Below are positions 1 through 9,978 of a stretch of 64,000 bases of DNA, in pieces. Where the stretch lies: the NCBI GenBank assembly GCA_913775725.1, contig CAJYNG010000013.1, positions 186,001 through 250,000 on the forward strand, written 5' to 3'. The notes below the pieces were generated by a model that worked only from the letters and a program-made list of their open reading frames with translations, ran no database searches and was not told where the DNA came from. The DNA comes from an uncultured Stenotrophomonas sp. (GTDB taxonomy: Bacteria > Pseudomonadota > Gammaproteobacteria > Xanthomonadales > Xanthomonadaceae). The translations under genes were made by a program, and so were the position numbers. Position 1 is the stretch's first letter. Every line of letters starts with the position of its first letter.

Positions 1-39
1 CTGAGCCAGTGGCTGCTGGACCAGGTCGCCCGCGCCTGA
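1..39 (+). CDS. pepA: Leucyl aminopeptidase, C-terminal end (partial)
   Basis: Only the last 12 codons and the TGA stop are inside the window; they read LSQWLLDQVARA. This resembles the end of PepA, where the final helix carries a similar (S/A)Q(F/W)LL pattern. The order pepA-holC-valS is shared by many gammaproteobacteria, and the next two genes here are holC and valS. PepA is a cytoplasmic Zn/Mn aminopeptidase and, in E. coli, also a DNA-binding protein. The call rests on context plus a short tail, so it is tentative. Confidence 0.6.
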   Translation: MSQWLLDQVARA

Positions 40-135
40 TGCCGTACCTGCCCCTGGCCGGCGCCTGCCGGCCGGGGCATCCTCCGGCCTGCCCCCGCCC
101 GGCATGCCGGGCCCCTGCCCGACCCGGACCCTGCC

Positions 136-561
136 ATGCCCCGCGCTGATTTCTACCTGATCGCCAAGCCCCGCTTCCTGACCGAGCCTCTGCGCCTGGT
201 CTGCGAGCTGGCGCGCAAGGCCAACGACGCCGGGCTGTTCACCCTGGTACTGGCCCGCGACCAGGCCCAGGCCGAGGAACTGGACGAACTTCTCTGGTCA
301 TTCGACGACGATGCCTACATTCCGCACCAGATCGTGGGTGAGGATGTCGACGAGGAAGAAGCGCTGGTGCTGATCGCCCCGCCGGGCGGTGACGCGCCCG
401 TACGGCCGCTGGTGATCAACCTGCGCGACGAACCCTGGCTCGGCCAGTGCGAACGCGTGCTGGAAGTGGTACCGGCCGACCCGGAAGCGCGCGAACCGCT
501 GCGCGAACGCTGGCGCCAGTACAAGACCGCCGGTTACGACCTGAACAAGCACGACATGTAA
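136..561 (+). CDS. holC: DNA polymerase III subunit chi
   Basis: This 141-aa protein has the length of the chi subunit (147 aa in E. coli). The start MPRADFYLIAKPRF and the internal stretch LARDQAQAEELDELLWSFDDDAYIPH fit the family. Chi joins psi (HolD) in the clamp loader and contacts single-strand binding protein, linking the replicase to SSB-coated template. It follows the pepA end by about 100 bp and precedes valS, the conserved arrangement. A HolD-like protein that could be its partner is encoded at 5204-5716. Confidence 0.93.
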   Translation: MPRADFYLIAKPRFLTEPLRLVCELARKANDAGLFTLVLARDQAQAEELDELLWSFDDDAYIPHQIVGEDVDEEEALVLIAPPGGDAPVRPLVINLRDEPWLGQCERVLEVVPADPEAREPLRERWRQYKTAGYDLNKHDM

Positions 562-580
562 GCCCAGCGAGGCCCCCTTG

Positions 581-772
581 ATGCGCCTGTTGATCGCCCT
601 GATTCTTCCCTGGCTGTCCTTTTTCACCATCGGCCGACCGCTGGCCGGCATCGTCTGCCTGATCCTGCAGATCACCCTGATCGGCTGGCTGCCCGCCGCC
701 ATCTGGGCCGCCTACGCGGTCAGCCAGTACCACACCGACCAGAAGATCCGGCGCGCCCTCGGGTCGCGCTGA
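581..772 (+). CDS. Small hydrophobic membrane protein, YqaE/Pmp3-like
   Basis: The 63-aa protein consists of two hydrophobic segments (about residues 2-20 and 23-45) separated by a GRPLAG turn, followed by a short basic tail. This resembles the two-helix YqaE/Pmp3 family of small inner-membrane proteins, some of which are stress-associated; the role here is unknown. A TTG three bases upstream could also start translation, but the ATG at 581 is preferred. It lies between holC and valS, 19 bp after the holC stop, so it is probably co-transcribed with them. Confidence 0.7.
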   Translation: MRLLIALILPWLSFFTIGRPLAGIVCLILQITLIGWLPAAIWAAYAVSQYHTDQKIRRALGSR

Positions 773-805
773 TCTCCCTTCCGCCTTGATTACCGGTTCC
801 CCCGC

Positions 806-3634
<2,829 letters not shown>

Positions 3635-3651
3635 GCGCCGCGCTCTGGTGC

Positions 3652-3675
3652 GTGCCAACCAAGGTTGGCACCTAC
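3652..3675 (-). repeat. SMAG repeat (GTAG-headed hairpin)
   Basis: Read on the minus strand it begins GTAGGTGCCAACC and folds through TTGG into GGTTGGCAC. This GTAG head plus short palindrome is the signature of Stenotrophomonas maltophilia REP-like (SMAG) elements. It lies 17 bp after the valS stop. Confidence 0.85.
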
Positions 3676-3689
3676 CCTGCCTCGCTCTG

Positions 3690-3713
3690 GTGGGTGCGGG
3701 CCTTGGTCCGCAC
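3690..3713 (+). repeat. SMAG-like repeat, GTGG variant
   Basis: This hairpin starts GTGGGTGCGGGCC and ends GGTCCGCAC. It has the SMAG layout with a GTGG head instead of GTAG and lies in the opposite orientation to its neighbours, so the three valS-proximal elements alternate in direction. Confidence 0.65.
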
Positions 3714-3721
3714 TGAGCGAT

Positions 3722-3745
3722 GTGCCAACCAAGGTTGGCACCCAC
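3722..3745 (-). repeat. SMAG-like repeat
   Basis: On the minus strand it reads GTGGGTGCCAACC then GGTTGGCAC, nearly identical in stem to the element at 3652-3675 but with a GTGG head. It lies 38 bp before the start of the EamA gene. Confidence 0.7.
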
Positions 3746-3783
3746 CAAACCCGGAACATTTCCCCGCATGGCATCATCGCTGG

Positions 3784-4605
3784 ATGCCTCTTTCCATTTT
3801 CCTGCTGGTCCTCGCGGCCGCGGCCCTGCATGCCAGCTGGAATGCGATCGTCAAGCGCGGACCAGACAAATTCCTCGGTACCGTGCTGGTCACCGGCAGC
3901 GCCGCGCTGCTGTCCGCCGCCGCCCTGCCCTTCCTGCCATTCCCCGCCGCGCACAGCTGGCCGTGGCTGGCCGCTTCGGTGCTGCTGCAGGTGACCTATT
4001 ACGGCCTGGTCGCCCGCTGCTACCAGCAGGTCGACATGAGCCTGGCCTACCCGCTGATGCGTGGCAGCGCGCCGATCCTGGTCGCGCTGGCGGGCACCCT
4101 GCTGGGTGAGCAGCTGCCACCGGCGGCGTGGCTGGGCGTGGTGCTGGTCAGCACCGGCATCCTGTGCATGGCACTGGGTGCGCGCGGCGGCCAACTGCGG
4201 CTGCCGCTGCTGACCGCGGCGATGATCGCCACCTACACCCTGGTCGATGCGCAGGGCGCGCGCCAGTCCGGCAGCGCACTCGGTTACACGCTGTGGCTGT
4301 TCCTGCTATCGGGCATTCCGTTGCCACTGTGGGCGTTGTACACCCGGCGTGGTGCGGTGCTGGTCTATGCACGCCAGCATTGGCCACTGGGCCTCGCCGG
4401 TGGTGTCGGCACCACGGCCTCCTATGCAATGGCGTTGTGGGCGATGACCCAGGCACCCGTAGCGATGGTCTCGGCGCTGCGCGAATCGTCGATCCTGTTC
4501 GCGCTGCTGATCTCGGTATTCCTGCTGCGCGAGCGCATACCGCGCGCACGCTGGCTGGCGGCGGCGCTCATCGTCGGTGGCGTGCTGGCGTTGCGGCTGG
4601 CGTGA
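3784..4605 (+). CDS. EamA/DMT-family permease
   Basis: The 273-aa protein has about ten hydrophobic segments arranged as two EamA repeats. The first runs from LLVLAAAALHASWNAIVKRG to a LLGEQLPPAAWLGVVLVSTGI segment, and the second ends in LLRERIPRARWLAAALIVGG. Both halves carry the characteristic glycine/glutamate turn (GEQ.., LRERI..). Such transporters export metabolites or drugs; the substrate cannot be told. The start was chosen at the ATG before PLSIFLLV because upstream sequence is intergenic and filled with repeats. SMAG elements lie on both sides. Confidence 0.85.
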   Translation: MPLSIFLLVLAAAALHASWNAIVKRGPDKFLGTVLVTGSAALLSAAALPFLPFPAAHSWPWLAASVLLQVTYYGLVARCYQQVDMSLAYPLMRGSAPILVALAGTLLGEQLPPAAWLGVVLVSTGILCMALGARGGQLRLPLLTAAMIATYTLVDAQGARQSGSALGYTLWLFLLSGIPLPLWALYTRRGAVLVYARQHWPLGLAGGVGTTASYAMALWAMTQAPVAMVSALRESSILFALLISVFLLRERIPRARWLAAALIVGGVLALRLA

Positions 4606-4612
4606 GCAGAGC

Positions 4613-4636
4613 GTGCCAACCAGGGTTGGCACCTAC
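4613..4636 (-). repeat. SMAG repeat
   Basis: On the minus strand it is GTAGGTGCCAACC then GGTTGGCAC, the same subfamily as 3652-3675, located 7 bp after the EamA stop codon. Confidence 0.85.
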
Positions 4637-4675
4637 CACGGCAGGTGATGTGTCGATGACAACGGAGATCCATCG

Positions 4676-4698
4676 GTAGTGCCGGCCGCTGGCCGGCA
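4676..4698 (+). repeat. SMAG repeat
   Basis: Sequence GTAGTGCCGGCCGCTGGCCGGCA: a GTAG head followed by a GCCGGCC...GGCCGGC stem. It lies 11 bp beyond the rimI stop, between convergent genes, where it may also help end transcription. Confidence 0.85.
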
Positions 4699-4709
4699 AC
4701 CCTTCCCCG

Positions 4710-5207
4710 TTACAGTGGCGGCATCGCCTGCAGGTCGCCGTCGACCAGTTCGATCGCCATCACCACCGCATCTTCGCGCCCCTGTGCGGCCGGGTAGTAA
4801 CGCGGGCGGCGGCCGATCTCGTTGAAGCCTTCGCTGTGGTACAGCGCCAGCGCCGGCGTGTTGGACGGACGCACTTCCAGAAACACACGCTGCGCGCCGC
4901 GGTCACCGGCCAGCTGTACCAGCGCGCGCAGCAGCTGACGTCCGAGCCCACGCGACTGCGTCAGCGGGTCGATGCAGATGTTCAGCACATGGGCCTCGTC
5001 GGCCGCGATGCTGAGCACGCCATAGCCGATCAACTGGCCATCGCGCTCCATGGCCAGGCCCGGATAGCCGGCGCGCAGGCAGTCGACGAAGATGCCGCGG
5101 GTCCACGGGAACGGATAGCCACGTACTTCGATCGCCATCACCGCGTTGAGATCGCTCTCGCGCAGCGCGCGCAGGCTGACCGGACCGGGCAGGCTGACCG
5201 CACTCAT
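4710..5207 (-). CDS. rimI: Ribosomal protein bS18 alanine N-acetyltransferase
   Basis: This 165-aa GNAT enzyme acetylates the N-terminal alanine of bS18. The acetyl-CoA-binding loop is visible as QSRGLGRQLLRAL, followed by the strand VFLEVRPSNTPALALY and GFNEIGRRPRYY, a run typical of RimI. The ATG at 5207 is preferred because it overlaps the upstream stop (ATGA at 5207-5204), indicating translational coupling. In E. coli rimI directly follows holD, and here the upstream overlapping gene looks like a HolD homologue. Confidence 0.93.
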   Translation of the reverse strand: MSAVSLPGPVSLRALRESDLNAVMAIEVRGYPFPWTRGIFVDCLRAGYPGLAMERDGQLIGYGVLSIAADEAHVLNICIDPLTQSRGLGRQLLRALVQLAGDRGAQRVFLEVRPSNTPALALYHSEGFNEIGRRPRYYPAAQGREDAVVMAIELVDGDLQAMPPL

Positions 5208-5716
5208 GGCGTGCCCCGCTTGCGCAGGGCACGCAGCTGCGGCCACAGCGCGCGCTTGGCGGCCGGGTCCTGACGCAGCTGGTCCAGCGGCCAGCTGTCC
5301 ATCAGGGACTGCGTGGCCGGATCATTGGGATTGCAGCCGGATGCACGCAGCAGGGCAATCTGCAGGCGATCCGGCAGGCGCACCACCGGCTGCCGCGCAT
5401 TGCCGCCCGGCAGCGGACGACTGGGGGCCGGCGCGGTATCCGGTGCGCTGACCGGGGTCTCGCGACGCGGTGGCGCCGGGCGTTCCTGGCGGGATGCCGG
5501 AGCGGATTCGGCGCGGGGTTCCCGCGATGGAGGTGCAACGCCTACCCGCGTCGGTTCCGCTGGCGGCGCGGCAGCCGCCTCGGCTTCGGCCACACTCAGC
5601 TGCAGCGCGGCATCCAGTTCCGCGGCCAACTGGCCGTCGTGGTAGACGGTGTAGCCCATGGCCTGCAGCCAGGCCTGCTGGGCCGGTGACCACAACACGG
5701 GCAGGTCCTGGCTCAC
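5204..5716 (-). CDS. Putative DNA polymerase III subunit psi (HolD-like)
   Basis: The 170-aa protein starts at a GTG that overlaps the stop of the upstream phosphatidyltransferase gene (GTGA). Residues 1-40 (AWLQAMGYTVYHDG) resemble the chi-binding N-terminal segment of psi. Residues 138-165 (LDQLRQDPAAKRALWPQLRAL) resemble the E. coli HolD tail as I recall it (TDLRANPTARAALWQQI). The gene also sits directly before rimI, as holD does. About 70 residues in the middle (43-112) are a Pro/Ala/Arg-rich linker where a compact core would be expected. Function is inferred from the two ends and synteny, not from a full-length match. Confidence 0.55.
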   Translation of the reverse strand: MSQDLPVLWSPAQQAWLQAMGYTVYHDGQLAAELDAALQLSVAEAEAAAAPPAEPTRVGVAPPSREPRAESAPASRQERPAPPRRETPVSAPDTAPAPSRPLPGGNARQPVVRLPDRLQIALLRASGCNPNDPATQSLMDSWPLDQLRQDPAAKRALWPQLRALRKRGTP

Positions 5717-6489
5717 GCGGCCTCGGGCTTCTTGCGCAGGCGCTGCACGGCCCACATCACCGGGCCGGACAAGGCGTACAGGATGCCCACCGCGAACAGC
5801 ACGCGCGGCAGGTCGATGACCGCGATGGCGATCGCCACCGGCACCAGTGCCAGCACCAGGAACGGCACGCGGTCGGAACGGGTGCCCTTGGCGGCACCGC
5901 CCTTGAAGCTCCAGAAGCGGATGCGGCTGACCATCAGCAGCGCCGCAACGATCGTCACCGCCAGCGCCACGTAGCGCAGCTGGTTGCCGTCCCAGCCCAG
6001 GTTGCCATCGGCAAAGGCCCAGACGAAGGACATCATCAAGCCAGCCGCGGCCGGGCTGGCCAGGCCGACGAACCAGCGCTTGTCGACCACTGCCACCTGG
6101 GTGTTGAAACGGGCCAGGCGCAGCGCGGCACACGCGGCATACAGGAAAGCGACGGCCCAGCCGACACGACCGAGCAGCGGGTCATCGAACTTCAGCCACG
6201 ACAGCGACCAGTGGTACATCACCAGCGCCGGGGCCATGCCGAAGCTGACCAGGTCGGCCAGCGAGTCGTACTGCACGCCGAATTCGCTGCTGGTACCGGT
6301 CAGGCGCGCCACGCGCCCGTCCAGGCCATCCATCACCGCCGCCACGAACACGGCGATGCTGGCGTTGACGAAATCCCCGTTGGCTGCGGCGATGATCGCG
6401 TAAAAGCCGGCGAACAGGCCGGCGGTAGTGAACAGGTTGGGCAGCAGATAAATCGTGCGCGAACGCGGCGGCGGTGTGATCGGGTCCAT
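5713..6489 (-). CDS. pssA: CDP-diacylglycerol--serine O-phosphatidyltransferase family protein
   Basis: This 258-aa integral membrane enzyme belongs to the CDP-alcohol phosphatidyltransferases. The catalytic signature is present as DGLDGRVARL followed by G...D...D in EFGVQYDSLADLVSFG. About eight hydrophobic helices follow an N-terminal PPRSRTIYLLPNLFT segment, which is typical of the PssA group that makes phosphatidylserine, the precursor of phosphatidylethanolamine. The ATG at 6489 was chosen; the open frame extends upstream without coding character. The stop overlaps the GTG of the HolD-like gene. Confidence 0.85.
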   Translation of the reverse strand: MDPITPPPRSRTIYLLPNLFTTAGLFAGFYAIIAAANGDFVNASIAVFVAAVMDGLDGRVARLTGTSSEFGVQYDSLADLVSFGMAPALVMYHWSLSWLKFDDPLLGRVGWAVAFLYAACAALRLARFNTQVAVVDKRWFVGLASPAAAGLMMSFVWAFADGNLGWDGNQLRYVALAVTIVAALLMVSRIRFWSFKGGAAKGTRSDRVPFLVLALVPVAIAIAVIDLPRVLFAVGILYALSGPVMWAVQRLRKKPEAA

Positions 6490-6569
6490 GGAATCCAGTT
6501 TAATCGACTTGCCAGTGCTCGGCGCCAATGCTGCAATCGGCGTTCTACGCCCATTCCGTGGAGTTTGCC

Positions 6570-6947
6570 ATGCGTGCCCTGTCCTGCCTTGGATGCCTGC
6601 TGCTGTTGGCCAGTGCCAGCGCCGTGGCCGGCCCGGTCTATAAATGGAAAGACGCCAATGGCGTGACCCAGTATTCGGAGACCCCGCCGGCAGGCAAAAA
6701 GTACGAGACCAGGGAGCAGGCGCGCAGCCCACAAGCTGCGACCAGCACCGAGACCCCGGCACCCCCGGTGCCCGAGCAGTGCAGCACCGCCCGCGCCAAC
6801 CTGGCCCTGCTGGACGGTGGCGGCCAGGTGATGCAGGACACCGATGGGGATGGCAAGCCCGATAGCCCGTTGAACCCCGAGCAGCACACCGCGCAGAAGG
6901 GGTTGGCGGAGGCCGCCATCAAGGCCTACTGCCCGGCGGCGGGTTAA
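6570..6947 (+). CDS. DUF4124-domain exported protein
   Basis: The 125-aa protein has a clear signal peptide (MRALSCLGCLLLLASASAVAG). It is followed by the short DUF4124 signature PVYKWKDANGVTQYSETPPAGKK. The remainder is a Pro/Thr-rich spacer and a soluble tail with two cysteines (PEQCSTA and AYCPAAG) that could pair. DUF4124 proteins are common in xanthomonads and pseudomonads, and their function is not established. The gene is divergent from pssA and its stop lies 7 bp before a large intergenic repeat locus. Confidence 0.8.
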   Translation: MRALSCLGCLLLLASASAVAGPVYKWKDANGVTQYSETPPAGKKYETREQARSPQAATSTETPAPPVPEQCSTARANLALLDGGGQVMQDTDGDGKPDSPLNPEQHTAQKGLAEAAIKAYCPAAG

Positions 6948-7040
6948 GGGGGTCGGCAGGGCTGCGCCCTGCACCTGCCGAGGCTTCAAGCAACGGCAAC
7001 GTCAAATGCCAAAGCGGCTCTGGTCTTCTGCTGGTTTGGC

Positions 7041-7138
7041 GGGGCGGTGTGGGCTGGCAGGACACGCCGTAAACCCATCCCTGGGGGCTCGATGGCGCCA
7101 TCCATGGCGCCAACGGTCCTGCCAGCCCACACCGCCCC
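7041..7138 (+). repeat. Family A palindrome, copy 1
   Basis: Arms 7041-7062 and 7117-7138 are perfectly complementary over 22 bp. They enclose a 54-nt core (7063-7116) beginning CACGCCGTAAACCC and ending GGCGCCAACGG. The same 54-nt core, with two changes each, recurs at 54587-54640 and inverted at 56915-56968. Confidence 0.85.
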
Positions 7139-7165
7139 ACCTCCGACAGGTTCCTGGTGACGGTG

Positions 7166-7188
7166 GTAGATCCACGCCATGCGTGGAT
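7166..7188 (+). repeat. SMAG repeat
   Basis: GTAGATCCACGCCATGCGTGGAT: a GTAG head with an ATCCACGC/GCGTGGAT stem, a common SMAG type, placed between the family A and family B palindromes. Confidence 0.85.
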
Positions 7189-7216
7189 GAAATCTGTCAT
7201 ATCTCGAATTGAATCC

Positions 7217-7257
7217 GGGGTCGGATCCGTTTTCCTGCGGAAAACGGATCCGACCCC
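7217..7257. repeat. Perfect 19-bp-arm hairpin
   Basis: GGGGTCGGATCCGTTTTCC (7217-7235), a 3-nt TGC loop, then its exact complement (7239-7257). It has no following T-run, so a simple intrinsic terminator is unlikely. It looks like a separate palindromic repeat embedded in locus 1. Confidence 0.8.
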
Positions 7258-7298
7258 AGGAGCCATTCCAACAGATCGCGGAGATCTGTCGAAGGCAG

Positions 7299-7470
7299 GG
7301 TGGGTCCGGTTGCGGGAGTGTCCGCGGCATGGATGCCGCGGCCAAGCCCCCAGGGGTGAGGGCGCTTTGCTTGCGAAGCACTGCTTCGCAAGCGACCGAA
7401 CGCCCAGCCGCCAGCGGCTGGGCCGGACCGCGGAGCGGGGTTTACGGCGTCTCCCGCAACCGGACCCACC
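7299..7470 (+). repeat. Family B palindrome, copy 1 (enlarged loop)
   Basis: Arms 7299-7318 and 7451-7470 match perfectly over 20 bp. The 132-nt interior starts TGTCCGCGGCATGGATG and ends GGTTTACGGCGT. Both ends resemble the complement of the family A core, but about 80 nt with two further hairpins (GCTTGCGAAGC... and CCCAGCCGC...) is inserted between them. Confidence 0.7.
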
Positions 7471-7614
7471 CCGCCATCCCACGGGAAGCCCGCTGTTGCT
7501 GTTGCAGTTGCAGTTGACGTTGCTTGAGGCGGGTGCAGGGCGCAGCCCTGCCGATACCCCTCCCCCCGGCCGGGCTGGCAGAATAGGCGTCTCTGCCGTT
7601 ATCCGAAGCCGACG

Positions 7615-9318
7615 ATGCGCCTCTCCCAGTTCCACCTGCACACCACCAAGGAAACCCCCAGCGACGCCGAGCTGACCAGCCACCGGCTGATGCTGCGCGC
7701 GGGCATGATCCGCAAGCTGGCATCGGGCCTGTACACCTGGTCGCCGCTGGGCCTGCGCGTGCTGCGCAAGGTTGAACGCATCGTGCGCGAGGAAATGGAC
7801 CGCGCCGGTGCCGTGGAATTCCAGATCCCGACCATCCAGCCGAAGGAACTGTGGGAGCAGACCGGGCGCTGGCAGAAGTTCGGCCCGCAGCTGCTGAAGA
7901 TCAAGGACCGCAAGGACCAGGTGTTCTGCTACAGCCCGACCGCCGAAGAAGCCGCCTGCGACTTCGCGCGCAGCGAGCTGTCCAGCTACAAGCAGCTGCC
8001 GGTGAACTTCTACCAGGTGCAGACCAAGTTCCGCGACGAGATCCGTCCGCGCTTCGGTGTGATGCGTTCGCGCGAGTTCCTGATGAAGGACGCCTATTCG
8101 TTCCACCTGCACGATGAGTGCCTGGTGCGCGAATACGAGAACATGAAGTCGGCCTACAGCCGCATCTTCACCCGCCTCGGCCTGGATTTCCGCATGGTGC
8201 AGGCCGACTCCGGTGCGATCGGCGGTGATGCGTCGCAGGAATTCCACGTGATCGCCGATTCCGGCGAAGACGCGCTGGTGTTCTCCACCGGTTCGGACTA
8301 CGCGGCCAACATGGAAGCGGCAATCGCCGCCGATCCGGCACCGCGCGCGGCCGCCAGCGAAGCCATGCGCAAGGTCGACACCCCTACCCAGAAGACCTGC
8401 GAGGATGTCGCGGCGCTGCTCGGCATCGACCTGCAGCGCACGGTGAAGTCGGTGGCGCTGATCGCTGGCGAAGGCAAGGCACAGCAGTTCGTGCTGGTGC
8501 TGGTGCGCGGCGACCATGAGGTCAACGAGATCAAGCTGGCCAAGGTTGCCGGCCTGGACGAACAGCGCTTTGCCAGCGAGGCGGAAATCGCCGAGTACCT
8601 GGGCAGCGTGCCGGGCTTCCTCGGCCCGGTCGCCCCGGCCAAGGCCATCCGCGTGGTGGCTGATCGCGAAGTGGCGGCGATGTCCGACTTCGTCGTCGGC
8701 GCCAACGAAGCCGGTTTCCACCTGGCCGGCGTCAACTGGGGTCGCGACCTGCCGGAACCGGAAGTGGCCGACATCCGCAACGTGCGGGCCGGTGACCGCG
8801 CGCTGGACGGTGGCGAACTGAAGATCGCCCGTGGCATCGAAGTCGGCCACGTGTTCCAGCTGGGCCGCAAGTACGCCGAAGCGCTGGATGCCACCGTGCT
8901 GGACGAGAACGGCAAGGCGGCGGTGATGGCGATGGGCTGCTATGGCATCGGCATCTCGCGCGTGGTGGCTGCCGCGATTGAACAGAACCATGACGATGCC
9001 GGCATCATCTGGCCGGACGCGATGGCGCCGTGGCAGGTGGTGGTGTGCGTGATCAACCCGAAGGGTGACGCCGCTGTGGCCGATGCGGCCGCCAACTTGC
9101 TGCAGGAGCTGCGCGATGCAGGCCTGGACGCGGCGCTCGACGACCGTGGCCTGCGCCCGGGCGCGATGTTCGCCGACATGGAACTGATCGGCATCCCGCA
9201 CCGCGTGGTGGTCAGCGAACGTGGCCTGGCCGCCGGTACCTACGAGTACCGCTCGCGCCGCGCCAGCGAAGCGGAAAGCCTGGACAAGGCCACCCTGCTG
9301 CAGCGCCTGCAGGGTTGA
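7615..9318 (+). CDS. proS: Proline--tRNA ligase
   Basis: The 567-aa class II synthetase charges tRNA-Pro. N-terminal [30 protein letters not shown] is the usual ProRS start. Motif 2 is seen in [27 protein letters not shown]. An INS editing domain of about 180 residues lies between motifs 2 and 3 (residues about 230-410), with the deacylase features of the bacterial long form. Motif 3 is in [20 protein letters not shown]. The C-terminal anticodon-binding domain closes the protein. A strong terminator follows directly. Confidence 0.98.
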   Translation: MRLSQFHLHTTKETPSDAELTSHRLMLRAGMIRKLASGLYTWSPLGLRVLRKVERIVREEMDRAGAVEFQIPTIQPKELWEQTGRWQKFGPQLLKIKDRKDQVFCYSPTAEEAACDFARSELSSYKQLPVNFYQVQTKFRDEIRPRFGVMRSREFLMKDAYSFHLHDECLVREYENMKSAYSRIFTRLGLDFRMVQADSGAIGGDASQEFHVIADSGEDALVFSTGSDYAANMEAAIAADPAPRAAASEAMRKVDTPTQKTCEDVAALLGIDLQRTVKSVALIAGEGKAQQFVLVLVRGDHEVNEIKLAKVAGLDEQRFASEAEIAEYLGSVPGFLGPVAPAKAIRVVADREVAAMSDFVVGANEAGFHLAGVNWGRDLPEPEVADIRNVRAGDRALDGGELKIARGIEVGHVFQLGRKYAEALDATVLDENGKAAVMAMGCYGIGISRVVAAAIEQNHDDAGIIWPDAMAPWQVVVCVINPKGDAAVADAAANLLQELRDAGLDAALDDRGLRPGAMFADMELIGIPHRVVVSERGLAAGTYEYRSRRASEAESLDKATLLQRLQG

Positions 9319-9323
9319 TCAGG

Positions 9324-9354
9324 AAAAGACCGGGGCATGCCCCGGTCTTTTTTT
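9324..9354 (+). terminator. Intrinsic terminator of proS
   Basis: An 11-bp GC-rich stem (AAAGACCGGGG/CCCCGGTCTTT) with a CATG loop runs into seven or more T residues, 5 bp after the proS stop. Confidence 0.9.
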
Positions 9355-9540
9355 CCCTGACGCCCATTTGAGCAATATTGCAGCGGACATAATCCGGTCA
9401 AAATCGACGCAATGCAGCCGGGATGCTGCCAGGCCATGACCCGTCTGCATTTGTGCTGGGATTAATTCATCTTTATTCTGTCCCGCGACGCCATGGACTG
9501 GCTCGTCCCGTCCACTTATTAGTTTCCGGAGTAACCGTAA

Positions 9541-9924
9541 ATGAGCATTGACCTGACCGGCCTGTCGGCACGCGAGCTGGGCGCCCTGATCCGCACCGCC
9601 AAGAAGCAGCAGACCATCGTCGCCAAGCGCCGGCCGATCACCAAGGTCCGGGCACAGCTGAGCAAGCTGGCCAAGACCGAGGGTTACACCATCGAGGAAC
9701 TGTTCGGCGACGCCCCAGCCCCGCGCGCGCGCAAGGTGGCCAAGGTCGCCAAGGCCCCCTCGAAGACCGCTGGCCGCAAGCTGGGCAAGGTTGCCCCGAA
9801 GTACCGCAACCCGGCCAACCCGAAGGAAACCTGGACCGGCCGTGGCAAGCAGCCGCGCTGGATGGCCGAGCTGACCGCCAAGGGCAACAAGAAGCCGGAA
9901 GATTTCCTGATCAAGAAGGCCTGA
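9541..9924 (+). CDS. H-NS-family nucleoid-associated protein
   Basis: The 127-aa basic protein has a short N-terminal helical oligomerisation region and a Lys/Ala/Pro-rich linker (residues about 58-82). It ends in the H-NS DNA-binding motif, seen as YRNPANPKETWTGRGKQPRWM. Such proteins bind AT-rich DNA and silence horizontally acquired genes. In Xanthomonas a related H-NS-like protein (XrvA) influences virulence genes. The gene is monocistronic, with a 186-bp upstream gap after the proS terminator and its own terminator after the stop. Confidence 0.88.
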   Translation: MSIDLTGLSARELGALIRTAKKQQTIVAKRRPITKVRAQLSKLAKTEGYTIEELFGDAPAPRARKVAKVAKAPSKTAGRKLGKVAPKYRNPANPKETWTGRGKQPRWMAELTAKGNKKPEDFLIKKA

Positions 9925-9944
9925 AGCCAGATCGGGATGCAATG

Positions 9945-9974
9945 AAAAACGCCGGCGAAAGCCGGCGTTTTTTT
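9945..9974 (+). terminator. Intrinsic terminator of the H-NS gene
   Basis: AAAAACGCCGGC, a GAAA tetraloop, then GCCGGCGTTTTTTT: a 12-bp stem with a T-tract, 20 bp after the stop codon. Confidence 0.9.
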
Positions 9975-9978
9975 GTTT

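Larger units (their letters stand above)
6955..7552. repeat. Composite palindromic repeat locus 1
   Basis: The 667-bp gap between the DUF4124 gene and proS contains no convincing gene. It is bounded by 21-bp perfect inverted repeats (6955-6975 and 7532-7552, GGCAGGGCTGCGCCCTGCACC and its complement). Within lie a family A palindrome (7041-7138), a SMAG element (7166-7188), a 19-bp-arm hairpin (7217-7257) and a family B palindrome (7299-7470). A second locus with the same order of A and B is at 54494-54955. Confidence 0.75.

Noticed and set aside
5717-6133. Upstream extension of the HolD-like frame
   Set aside because: The extension lies inside pssA on the same strand in another frame; the GTG at 5716 overlapping the pssA stop is the credible start.
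6919-9201. 760-codon open frame antisense to proS
   Set aside because: It runs through palindromic repeats and the complement of proS, with low-complexity translation and no recognisable motif.
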